Below, piece by piece: positions 7,751-15,164 of a stretch of DNA of 64,000 nt. The notes beneath the pieces were generated by a model, which saw only the letters and a list, made by a program, of their open reading frames with translations, ran no database searches and was not told the DNA's origin. The translations under genes were made by a program, and so were the position numbers. The stretch spans positions 51,449 through 115,448 of the forward strand of contig NZ_JAMXAX010000003.1 of assembly GCF_023913775.1 (NCBI RefSeq), given 5' to 3'. Source of the stretch: Acidovorax facilis (lineage in GTDB: Bacteria; Pseudomonadota; Gammaproteobacteria; Burkholderiales; Burkholderiaceae_C). The number at the start of each line of letters is the position of its first letter. Positions within the stretch are counted from its first letter, which is position 1.

Positions 7751-9052
7751 TCAGCGCCCCTGTCGCCCGCGCCGCTTGCGCCACCAAATGATCACCCCGG
7801 TCACGCTCAGCATCGCCACAACCAGCCCCACCACCGAAACCAACACTCGGCCGGGCAGCCCCAGGATGCGGCCTGAGTGGACAGGGAACTGGGCCTGTAC
7901 AAAGAGGTCCGCCGCCGTGCCTTGCCAGGGTTCGCGTGCCCCAAGAACCCGCCCGTCCTGTCCGTCCAGGTACAGGGCGCGCGGCCCCACACCCCCGGCG
8001 CCATGCTCGTCCTCCGGCGCAAAGAACTGGACCGTGTAGATGCCCACGCTGCGGTCGTAGCCGATGGCGCCGGCCGGCTCGGGCCAGCCGCGCCGCCCCG
8101 CCTCTTGCACGGCCACGGGAAGAATCGTTTCGAAGGGCACGCCTGGGGCAATGGGGCGATCCAGCGGCGCCGGCGCGCGCGTGTCCGACGGTGAGGGCGT
8201 GACGTCGGACACCCACGACATCGCCGGGAAGAACACCTCCCGGTATAGGTTCAGCGAAAACGCCGTGAAGGCCAGCACCAGCAGCAGGCCCCAGGCCCAC
8301 AGGCTGCCCGCGCGATGCAGGTCGAAATTGACCTTGTAGGCACTGGCACGCCAGCGCACCTTCCAGGCCGGGAGCCAGCGCTGCCACCATGCACGGGCAC
8401 GCGAGATGGCAGCCGACGGCCCGCTCTGCCTGCGTGCCTGCAGGCGCGTGGCAGCGGGCAGGGTCAAGTACAGGCCGGTGAAGCAGTCCAGCGCCCACAG
8501 CAAGGCCACGATGCCCATCAGCCACACGCCCCAACGGTCGATGCCGCCCCAGGTGGGCAGGTGCAGGCTGTAGTGCAGCACGTAGAGGAAGGAGACGAAG
8601 TTCTCCCGGCTGATCGGCCACACGGCGCCCCACTCGCGCCGCCCCAACTCTTCGCCGGTAGCCGGGTCCACGAACACCTGGTTGAAACCCGGTGTGTAGA
8701 GCTTGCCGGTTTCCGGGTTCACCCGAGGCTCGACGAACAGCGCCAGCGAATGGCCCGGCTCGACCGCCAGCGGCACATAGGTCACCTCCACCTGCGGATG
8801 GCGTGCCTCCGCCTGCCGCGCCAAGGCCAATGGTGCCAGCGCCGGGCCGGCCAACCCAGCCTGCGCGGGGGCCACGACGAGGTGCGGGTTGAGCCACTCA
8901 TCCAGCTCGTGGTCCCAGGAGATCACGGCGCCGGTCACCCCCGCGACGAACAGGAAGGCGGCCATGCCCAGGCCCACCCACCGGTGCAGCAGAACCATGG
9001 CCGACCGGACACGCCCACGGCGAGGGCCTGCGCTGGGTTCCGGGCTCACCAT
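7751..9052 (-). CDS. PepSY-associated inner-membrane protein (siderophore-linked)
   Basis: This 433-residue membrane protein of the PepSY_TM family has four clear hydrophobic segments: VLLHRWVGLGMAAFLFVAGV near residue 30, WGVWLMGIVALLWALDCFTG, LWAWGLLLVLAFTAFSLNLY, and VVGLVVAMLSVTGVIIWW at the C-terminus. Conserved family blocks include VTGAVISWDHELDEW, FVSFLYVLHYSLHLP and DLHRAGSLW. Members found beside TonB receptors, such as FegB or FsrB types, are thought to help reduce or release iron from siderophores. The start at 9052 overlaps the receptor's last codons by 7 bases, so the two genes form one operon. The C-terminus ends in a basic cluster. Confidence 0.88.
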   Translation of the reverse strand: MVSPEPSAGPRRGRVRSAMVLLHRWVGLGMAAFLFVAGVTGAVISWDHELDEWLNPHLVVAPAQAGLAGPALAPLALARQAEARHPQVEVTYVPLAVEPGHSLALFVEPRVNPETGKLYTPGFNQVFVDPATGEELGRREWGAVWPISRENFVSFLYVLHYSLHLPTWGGIDRWGVWLMGIVALLWALDCFTGLYLTLPAATRLQARRQSGPSAAISRARAWWQRWLPAWKVRWRASAYKVNFDLHRAGSLWAWGLLLVLAFTAFSLNLYREVFFPAMSWVSDVTPSPSDTRAPAPLDRPIAPGVPFETILPVAVQEAGRRGWPEPAGAIGYDRSVGIYTVQFFAPEDEHGAGGVGPRALYLDGQDGRVLGAREPWQGTAADLFVQAQFPVHSGRILGLPGRVLVSVVGLVVAMLSVTGVIIWWRKRRGRQGR

Positions 9053-11472
9053 TGGTAGTTGAAGCTCGCCACCACGGTGCGCCCGCGGCCCCGGTAGCAG
9101 TAGCCGTCCTGGCATGAGAGGTAGCGCTTGTCGGTCAGGTTGGTGGCGTTCAGGCCCAGTTTGGCGCCCGGCAGCACCTCGCGCAGGTCGTAGCCGATGC
9201 GCGCATCGACGATGGTGTAGCCGGCATTGCGCGCGGTGTTCGCGGCGTCCGCGAAGGTCGCACCCGTCCAGCGAGCACCCAGGCCCACGTCAACGCCCTG
9301 CAGGAACCCGCTGCCAAACCGCTGGTGCACCCACGCCGCAGCCATGTGCTTGGGCGTGGTGACCGGCCGTTTGCCTTCGTTGCCGTCGTTGTTGCGGGTG
9401 ATCCTGACGTCGCTGTAGGTGTAGCTGGCGGTCAGGTCCAGGCCTGCGGCCACACTGAAGGTGGACTCCAGTTCCAGGCCGCGCGAACGGACTTCGCCGG
9501 TCTGCACATAGTTGACATCGTTGGCCGGATCGCGGGTCTTGACGTTTTGCTGCACCAGATTGAACACGCTGATGGTGTGGCTGACGCGGCCGCCGTCCGG
9601 CTGGTATTTCAACCCCAGTTCCACCTGCTTGCCCTTGGTGGGCTTGAAGGCATCGCCCGCCAGGTTGCTGCCGAACTGCGGGATGAAGGAGGTGGCCACG
9701 CTGGCGTACGGCGACCAGGTGTTGTCGATGCGGTAAAGCACGCCCAGGCTGCCGGTGGTGGCGCGGTCGGTCTGGCGGGCGCGGTCGCCGGTGGTCTGAT
9801 CGGTCTGGGTTTGGCGCACTGTATCGCGCCGCACGCCGGCCGACAGCCGCCAGTTGTCCACCGTGATCTGGTCGTTGACGTAGAGGCCGGTCTGGGTCCC
9901 CTTCACGCCCTGCTCGACCAGCACGGTATCGGGCCGGGCGACAGCCTGATGGTAGTCAGGGCTCGTCATGCTGATCGATGGTGCACTGCCATACAGGTAG
10001 CTCACGTCCGCCGTCAGGCGGGAGTGATCCAGGCCAAGGGTGAGCGCGTGGCGCAGCGCCCCGGTGGACAGGCGGCCTTCCAGCGCGGTATCCACGGCCA
10101 GGGTCCGCATCTTCTCGTAGACGCCGTAGCTGTCGCGCAGGATGGTGGTGCCGTCGGCATCCAGCGTGCCTTCCAGATACTGGTTGTCGGTGCGCGCCCG
10201 GGCGTAGCGCAGGTTCTGGCGCACGGTCCAGTCGTCGGCAAACTGGTGGCGGGCCTCGTAGCCCAGCGCCCACTGCGTCTGCTTCAAGCCGTCGAAGTCG
10301 ACGTCGCCGTTCCAGAATTCGGTGAGCGTGCCGTCCGGCATCTGAAAAGGTTTGGGCGACCCCGAGGTTTCGTAGCGGTTCCAATGCGACAGGAAAGTGA
10401 CCTGGGTGCGCGCCGAGGGGGCCCAGGTCAGCGCCGGAGCGATGTAGGCGCTGTCGTCGTTGACACCAACCGTGCCGGTGTTGGCCTTGCGCGTCAGGCC
10501 CACCAGGCGGTACATCCAGTCGCTCTGCGGTGCCAGTTCTCCGCCCAGGTCAAATTGCACCTGGCGGTGGTCGTTGGTGCCCAGTTGCACCTCCACCTCG
10601 CGCACCGCGTCTCGGCTGGGCCGCTTGCTGACCCGGTTCACAAGCCCCCCGGGGCTGATCTGCCCGTAGGCCACGGAATCGGGTCCCTTGATCACTTCGA
10701 GGCGCTCCAGCGCATAGGGTTCGGTGTGGAAGTACGACAGCCATCCGGTGTTGGGTTGGCGCAGGCCGTCGCGATAGTCGGCGTCGGTGGTGACGTCGAA
10801 GCCGCGCACCTTGATCTGGTCGAACCGCGGATCGTCGCCGGCCGTGGCCACCTGCACTCCGGCCGTGTAGGCCACCGCATCCTCCACCGTCAGTACCTTG
10901 CGGTCGCGCATCTGGTCCTCGGTGATCACCGACACAGCGCGCGGCGTTTCCGCCAGTGGAAGATCGGACTTGGTGGCGCCCAAGCTGCGCCTGGCCACGT
11001 AGCCGGTAACCGGCCCGTTGGCCGTCTCGCGCTCGGCGCCAGCCCTTACCGTCACCACCGGCAGCACCGCCTCTTTCGCGCTCACAGGCGCAGGCGGCGC
11101 GGTCTTGATGACGATGGATGCCCCATCGGCATTGGCCGCCAACCCGCTGCCCGCCAGAGCCTGCTCCAGCGCCTGTTGGGCGGTCATGCGGCCTTTGATC
11201 GCAGGGGCCGTCTTGCCCTTGACCAGGGCCGGGTCGAAGCTTAGCAGCAGGCCGGCGGATTCGCCGATGCGATTGAGTGTGGCCGGCAGCGGCCCGGCGG
11301 GGATGTCGAATTCGCGCGCCGCGCTCTGCGCTTGCGCCATGGCCGGAGTGGGCAGTATGGCCGCAGCCAGGCAGGTGCCGCCGAAGATGAGGTTCAGCGC
11401 CAGTGCAAGGGGATGGATGGCAGGTCGGTGTGATGGGCGGCGGATGGGCATCCGGATGTGCTGGCTGTGCAT
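9046..11472 (-). CDS. TonB-dependent siderophore receptor (STN domain)
   Basis: This 808-residue outer-membrane receptor starts at 11472 with GAGGAA 8 bases upstream. The signal peptide ends near PAMAQAQ. The STN domain (REFDIPAGPLPATLNRIG) covers about residues 50 to 105. It is followed by KEAVLPVVTVRAGAERE, the plug (TPRAVSVITEDQMRDR, IKGPDSVAYGQISPGG) and the barrel, which closes with FNYQW. It is flanked upstream by its own fecI-fecR (13224 to 11588) and downstream by the PepSY gene, making this the one complete FecI-FecR-receptor-PepSY unit in the window. The plug has IKGPDSVAYGQISPGG instead of the LRGPSS form of its neighbours, so it may recognise a different ligand. Confidence 0.93.
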   Translation of the reverse strand: MHSQHIRMPIRRPSHRPAIHPLALALNLIFGGTCLAAAILPTPAMAQAQSAAREFDIPAGPLPATLNRIGESAGLLLSFDPALVKGKTAPAIKGRMTAQQALEQALAGSGLAANADGASIVIKTAPPAPVSAKEAVLPVVTVRAGAERETANGPVTGYVARRSLGATKSDLPLAETPRAVSVITEDQMRDRKVLTVEDAVAYTAGVQVATAGDDPRFDQIKVRGFDVTTDADYRDGLRQPNTGWLSYFHTEPYALERLEVIKGPDSVAYGQISPGGLVNRVSKRPSRDAVREVEVQLGTNDHRQVQFDLGGELAPQSDWMYRLVGLTRKANTGTVGVNDDSAYIAPALTWAPSARTQVTFLSHWNRYETSGSPKPFQMPDGTLTEFWNGDVDFDGLKQTQWALGYEARHQFADDWTVRQNLRYARARTDNQYLEGTLDADGTTILRDSYGVYEKMRTLAVDTALEGRLSTGALRHALTLGLDHSRLTADVSYLYGSAPSISMTSPDYHQAVARPDTVLVEQGVKGTQTGLYVNDQITVDNWRLSAGVRRDTVRQTQTDQTTGDRARQTDRATTGSLGVLYRIDNTWSPYASVATSFIPQFGSNLAGDAFKPTKGKQVELGLKYQPDGGRVSHTISVFNLVQQNVKTRDPANDVNYVQTGEVRSRGLELESTFSVAAGLDLTASYTYSDVRITRNNDGNEGKRPVTTPKHMAAAWVHQRFGSGFLQGVDVGLGARWTGATFADAANTARNAGYTIVDARIGYDLREVLPGAKLGLNATNLTDKRYLSCQDGYCYRGRGRTVVASFNYQW

Positions 11473-11587
11473 GGGAGAGCTTCCTCGGGTTCGGTTGGAT
11501 GAAGGTTTTCACCCTGCACGCCAATCGAACGCGAAAAAAGTACAGCGCGGATCGCATTCGGCCAGCGACCGTCATGACAAAGCCGCT

Positions 11588-12679
11588 CTATCGCGGGCGG
11601 ATCGCAAGCCCTCCCGCCGGATCGTTCCCTCTTGCCAGCGCCACGCGCACCGGCAGCGCGCGAGCCAGCGCGGCCAGCGCCTTGTCGGTGTCGGTCAAAG
11701 GATAGGTGCCGGAGATGCGCAACGCCCGCACGGCCGGGTCGCACAGCAGCGGCGAAGTACGGTAGCGCGCCAGTTCGGCCACGAAGTCGGCCAGGGGCAG
11801 GTCGTCGGCCACCAGCATGCCGCGCGCCCAGGCGCTGTCGGCACTGCGGGCCGCGCTGCGACCGAACAGGCCCAGGCGGTTGAAGCGTGCGGCTTCGCCC
11901 GCTGCGAGGATGGGGGCGCCGTCCGTTGCGTGTGTCGCCGGGGTGGCCTTAGCCGTGGGCGCGAACCCGAAACCACCAAGAGCCCCGGCGTGTATGGCCA
12001 CGCGCGCCTCCATCACGGCCACGTGCGTGCTGCCAGCGTCCTGCCGCACCGCGAAGCGCGTGCCCAGCGCCTGCACGCGGCCTTCGGCGGTTTCGACCCA
12101 GAACGGTGGCGGGGGTTGACCACCATCGCCTTCACCTCTTGGTCTGGCGGTCGTGATGAGCACGCGACCGCGTCGCAGGCGGATCAGGCGCTCGCTGGCC
12201 GAGAAGGCCACGTCGATGGCGGTGTCCGTGTCCAGGCGCAGTTGGCTGCCGTCGGGGAGCAGGAGGTCGCGCTGCTCGCCCACGGCGGTCAGGGCATCGG
12301 CGGAGGCGTCGCTGCTGCGCCAGCCTTGCCAGCCGAACCAACCAGCGCAGAACAAGCCGGCCAGCCCGCCCAGGCTTTTGAGCGCCTGGCGGCGAGCGGC
12401 GCGCCGGCCTTGCTGCTTTTCGAGTGCGGCCACCGAGACGCCCGCATGGGTATGGGGTATTTGGGCAAAGGGCGCGGTCACGGCCTGGGCTCTTTGCCAG
12501 GCGGCTTCGTGCCGGAGATCGGCGGCGCGCCAGGCCTGCCAGCGCTGCTGGTCGGCCTCGGTGGCTTCGCCCGAGGCCAGCAGCACAAACCAGCGGGCGG
12601 CGGCTTGCAGGAGTTCGGCCGATGGGGCTGCGTCGAGGCCAGAAGTGGATGCGCCAGGGGATGGCGGGGCCGTGGTCAC
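11588..12679 (-). CDS. FecR-family anti-sigma/sigma regulator
   Basis: The 363-residue protein has DUF4880 (LLQAAARWFVLLASGEATE) and a membrane helix near residue 105 (SLGGLAGLFCAGWFGW). The periplasmic FecR domain (LLLPDGSQLRLDTDTAIDV, GRVQALGTRFAVR) and a C-terminal STN-like stretch (ISGTYPLTDTDKALAAL) follow. It transmits receptor occupancy to the FecI protein encoded just upstream. Start and upstream stop overlap as ATGA. A poorly conserved insert rich in Gly, Ala and Thr (about residues 250 to 275) separates the FecR domain from its usual end. Confidence 0.92.
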   Translation of the reverse strand: MTTAPPSPGASTSGLDAAPSAELLQAAARWFVLLASGEATEADQQRWQAWRAADLRHEAAWQRAQAVTAPFAQIPHTHAGVSVAALEKQQGRRAARRQALKSLGGLAGLFCAGWFGWQGWRSSDASADALTAVGEQRDLLLPDGSQLRLDTDTAIDVAFSASERLIRLRRGRVLITTARPRGEGDGGQPPPPFWVETAEGRVQALGTRFAVRQDAGSTHVAVMEARVAIHAGALGGFGFAPTAKATPATHATDGAPILAAGEAARFNRLGLFGRSAARSADSAWARGMLVADDLPLADFVAELARYRTSPLLCDPAVRALRISGTYPLTDTDKALAALARALPVRVALARGNDPAGGLAIRPR

Positions 12680-13224
12680 GGCGCTGCGACGCCCATGCAG
12701 CGCGTCATGGCCTGGAGCATGTACTTCTTGACCATGCTGACCGACACGCCCAGCCGCGTGGCGATGTCGGCGTACTTCAAGCCTTCGAGCTGCGAGAGCA
12801 GGAAGGCGCTGCGTGCCTTGGGCGGCAGGCCGTCGAGCAGGGCATCGATCTCATGCAGGGTTTCGAGGATCATCGCCCGCTCTTCGGGGCTGGGCGCATG
12901 CGGCACGGGCTGGGCAGCCAGCGCTTCGAGGTAGGCTCGCTCCAGGTCTTGCCGGCGCAGGTGGTTCACCATCAGGCCATGGGCCACGGTGGTGAGCCAG
13001 GCGCGCGGCTCGCGCAACTCGTCCAGCCGCGGGGCCAGCAAGGCGCGCACGAAGGTGTCCTGCGCCAGATCGGCGGCCTGGTGTGTGCAACCCAGCTTGC
13101 GGCGCAGCCAGCCGTGCAGCCAACCATGGTGGTCGCTGTACAGCGCATGCACTTGCTGCTGAATGGCGGACTGAGCGGCGGACACGAACACCCTTGCGTG
13201 AAAGCTGGCTGGGGTGCTCGGCAC
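12676..13224 (-). CDS. FecI-type ECF sigma factor
   Basis: This 182-residue sigma factor starts with GTG at 13224. Region 2 (QQQVHALYSDHHGWLHGWLRR, QAADLAQDTFVRAL) and region 4 (LLSQLEGLKYADIATRLGVSVSMVKKYMLQAM) are intact. It is a near copy of the sigma factor at 7679, including its leader, so the two units are paralogous. It should drive the overlapping fecR, the receptor and the PepSY gene. Activity depends on release by FecR. Confidence 0.9.
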   Translation of the reverse strand: MPSTPASFHARVFVSAAQSAIQQQVHALYSDHHGWLHGWLRRKLGCTHQAADLAQDTFVRALLAPRLDELREPRAWLTTVAHGLMVNHLRRQDLERAYLEALAAQPVPHAPSPEERAMILETLHEIDALLDGLPPKARSAFLLSQLEGLKYADIATRLGVSVSMVKKYMLQAMTRCMGVAAP

Positions 13225-13268
13225 CTTGGCTGGTGAGTTTGTAATTGGGAATTGTTCGCATTTTATCG
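13222..13268 (-). repeat. fecI leader, copy 2 of a duplicated regulatory sequence
   Basis: The minus strand reads GATAAAATGCGAACAATTCC, then CAATTA, CAAACT and CAGCCAAGGTGCCG, matching the leader at 7677 to 7722 almost base for base. It carries the same AT-rich near-palindrome and GATAA motif. The plus strand just beyond it holds the vapB promoter region (CATATATACAT near 13300), so the two promoters are divergent. Confidence 0.6.
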
Positions 13269-13329
13269 TGTTGCGTCAGGGTGGTGCAACGCGAGTGATT
13301 TCATATATACATCTCATCAAGGCCATACC

Positions 13330-13602
13330 ATGCACGCCACCGCCAAACTGTTCACGACAGGCAACAGCCAAGCCGTGCGCCTGCCCAAGGCCTTCCGGAT
13401 GGACGCCACCGAGGTCTGGGTCACGCGCAACGAAGCTACAGGTGAAATCACGCTCCAGCCCAAACCTGGGGCTGATGAACTGCAGGCCTTTTTCAGCCTG
13501 CTGGAAGCCGCGCCGCGCCACAGCCCTGAGTTCATCCCGCCACGCGACGACGCTCCGGCCGACGACCCCTTCGCGGACTGGACTGCCGAGGCCGCGAAGT
13601 GA
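13330..13602 (+). CDS. vapB: VapB-type antitoxin (AbrB/SpoVT swapped-hairpin domain)
   Basis: The 90-residue protein begins MHATAKLFTTGNSQAVRLPKAFRM, the classic SpoVT/AbrB-like fold of VapB antitoxins (G-N-S-Q-A-V-R-L-P). EVWVTRNEATGEITLQPKP completes the domain. The C-terminal tail with PADDPFADWTAEAAK is the toxin-binding segment. The ATG at 13330 has AAGG about 7 bases upstream. It overlaps the toxin gene by four bases (GTGA). Such antitoxins block their PIN toxin and repress the shared promoter. Confidence 0.88.
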   Translation: MHATAKLFTTGNSQAVRLPKAFRMDATEVWVTRNEATGEITLQPKPGADELQAFFSLLEAAPRHSPEFIPPRDDAPADDPFADWTAEAAK

Positions 13603-14027
13603 GCGAGCTTCGCTACCTGCTGGACACCAACATCGTCAGCTACTACCTGCGCCGCGTCTCGCCTGCCCTGGAGCAGCGGGTAGGCGACGCGCTGCGCGCC
13701 CACGCCTGCGCCGTTTCGGTGCTGACCCGAGCCGAGCTGCGCTACTGCCAAGCGCTGATGGCCGACGACGACCCGCGCCGCGTCCTGGTCGACGCCTTTC
13801 TGCAGCGGCTGCCGCACCTGCCCTGGGCGGGTGATGCCGCCGATTGCTTTGGCGCCATCAAGGCCCACAACAAGCGCAACGGCACACCGCGAGGCGACAT
13901 CGACACCCAGATCGCCGCCCAAGCCGTCGCCGACAAGCTGACACTGGTGACGCACAACGTGCGTCACTTCGAGGGCACGCCCGGGCTGCATTGGGAGGAC
14001 TGGATGGCCGCCGGAGTGCGGGCGTAG
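13599..14027 (+). CDS. vapC: VapC-type PIN-domain ribonuclease toxin
   Basis: The 142-residue PIN nuclease starts with GTG at 13599 inside the antitoxin stop. Acidic catalytic positions are visible: D in YLLDTNIVSYYL, E in TRAELRYCQ, D in PRGDIDTQIAAQ, and THNVRHF near the end. VapC toxins cleave RNA, often initiator tRNA or rRNA. The last 78 codons are repeated downstream at 14785 to 15021, after the fitAB genes, so this locus has undergone a partial duplication. Confidence 0.88.
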   Translation: MSELRYLLDTNIVSYYLRRVSPALEQRVGDALRAHACAVSVLTRAELRYCQALMADDDPRRVLVDAFLQRLPHLPWAGDAADCFGAIKAHNKRNGTPRGDIDTQIAAQAVADKLTLVTHNVRHFEGTPGLHWEDWMAAGVRA

Positions 14028-14053
14028 CGACGAGGCATTGCGGCGCATGCATG

Positions 14054-14076
14054 CAATGATTAAAATGCAGTCATTG
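14054..14076 (+). promoter_or_regulatory. Candidate operator of fitAB
   Basis: CAATGA (14054 to 14059) and TCATTG (14071 to 14076) form an inverted repeat around TTAAAATGCAG. It lies 20 bases before the fitA ATG, in an AT-rich patch unlike the surrounding DNA. FitA-type antitoxins bind such repeats, so autoregulation is likely. Confidence 0.4.
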
Positions 14077-14096
14077 ACTGATACGCTGGAGCGCCC

Positions 14097-14357
14097 ATGG
14101 CAACCATGACCATTCGCAACATCGACGAAGCCCTCAAGACACGGCTGCGGGTGCAGGCAGCCATGCACAGCCGCTCCATGGAGGACGAAGCCCGCGACAT
14201 CCTGCGTGCGGCGCTGTCCGCCGAGCCCGCCAGTGGCGCAACGCTGGTGCAGGCCGTTCGCGCCCGCATCGAGCCGCTGGGCGGCGTGGAATTGGCCCTT
14301 CCTGCGCGCGAGCCGATGCCCGACCCCGTGCGCGCGCCACTGGACCTGGGCGCATGA
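14097..14357 (+). CDS. FitA-like ribbon-helix-helix antitoxin
   Basis: The 86-residue protein begins MATMTIRNIDEALKTRLRVQAAMHSRSMEDEARDIL, a ribbon-helix-helix domain of the FitA/StbC type with the typical H-x-R-S-M-E-x-E-A motif. The proline-rich tail probably inserts into the toxin. The ATG at 14097 follows GGAG by 6 bases. It overlaps the toxin gene by four bases (ATGA). It binds DNA as an antitoxin dimer and probably tethers the toxin to the operator. Confidence 0.87.
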   Translation: MATMTIRNIDEALKTRLRVQAAMHSRSMEDEARDILRAALSAEPASGATLVQAVRARIEPLGGVELALPAREPMPDPVRAPLDLGA

Positions 14358-14773
14358 TCGTCCTGGACACCAATGTGCTGTCCGAACTGCTTCGGCCGGC
14401 TCCGCACGAGGCAGTGCTGGACTGGTTCTCGATGCAGCCGCGCGCAGCGCTGTTCAGCACCACGGTGTGCCGGGCGGAGATCTTCTACGGCATCCGCATC
14501 CTGCCCGACGGCGCACGCAAGCAGGGGCTGTGGAAAGCCACCCAGGCCATCTTCGACGAGGACCTCGCCGGGCGCGTGCTGGGCTTCGACAACGACGCCG
14601 CCGATGCCTACGCCGAGATTGCCGCCGCGAGAAAGGGCTTGGGCAAGCCCATCAGCCCCTTCGACGCGATGATCGCCGCCATGACCCGCTCACGCGGTGC
14701 ACGACTGGCCACGCGCAACGTCCGGGACTTCGCCGACTGCGGGATCGATGTGATCGATCCTTGGAGGGTGTAG
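14354..14773 (+). CDS. FitB-like PIN-domain toxin
   Basis: The 139-residue protein has IVLDTNVLSELLRP, CRAEIFYGI, ISPFDAMIAAMTRSRG and LATRNVRDFADCGIDVIDPW. These supply the acidic PIN residues and the conserved C-terminal N-V-R-D-F block of the FitB/VapC family. It is presumed to be a ribonuclease held inactive by FitA. The C-terminus V-I-D-P-W is the usual family end, so the gene is intact. It lies between the full vapC and a partial vapC copy. Confidence 0.88.
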   Translation: MIVLDTNVLSELLRPAPHEAVLDWFSMQPRAALFSTTVCRAEIFYGIRILPDGARKQGLWKATQAIFDEDLAGRVLGFDNDAADAYAEIAAARKGLGKPISPFDAMIAAMTRSRGARLATRNVRDFADCGIDVIDPWRV

Positions 14774-14784
14774 GCACCTTGCTC

Positions 14785-15021
14785 GATGCCTTTGCGCAGC
14801 GGCTGCCGCACCTGCCCTGGGCGGTTGAAGCTGCCGATTGCTTTTGCGCCATCAAGGCCTACAACAAGCGCAACGACACACCGCGAGGCGACATCGACAC
14901 CCAGATCGCCGCCCAAGCCGTCGCCGACAAGCTGACACTGGTGACGCACAACGTGCGTCACTTCGAGGGCACGCCCGGGCTGCATTGGGAGGACTGGATG
15001 GCGACTGGAGTGCAGGCGTAG
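14785..15021 (+). pseudogene. Duplicated C-terminal fragment of vapC
   Basis: This 237-bp stretch matches 13791 to 14027, the end of vapC, with few changes. It reads DAFAQRLPHLPWAVEAADCF, NKRNDTPRGDIDTQIAAQAV and HFEGTPGLHWEDWMATGVQA. It lacks the N-terminal half with the first catalytic aspartate and has no start signal. The two copies are direct repeats flanking fitAB. Recombination between them would delete fitAB. Confidence 0.85.
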
Positions 15022-15048
15022 TCCCGCCACAACTTGCTGCGGGACTAC
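15018..15048 (+). terminator. Hairpin between the vapC fragment and a receptor gene
   Basis: GTAGTCCCGC, loop CACAACTTGCT, GCGGGACTAC forms a perfect 10-bp stem. The stop codon of the vapC fragment lies inside the left arm. There is no clear T run, so termination is inferred from stem strength and from the convergent genes on both sides. Confidence 0.45.
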
Positions 15049-15164
15049 GTGCGGAACGACTGGCACCCCATGCAACCATTACTTCTTCGCCTTGCAACAG
15101 ATGTCAGCGCTGCGCCAATCAGATCGCGGTCATCTCTCACAATTCCGTGCCCATTTACGACCTG

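Noticed and set aside
9325..11244. 639-residue plus-strand open frame
   Set aside because: Antisense to a complete TonB receptor; composition reflects high GC in the third codon position only.
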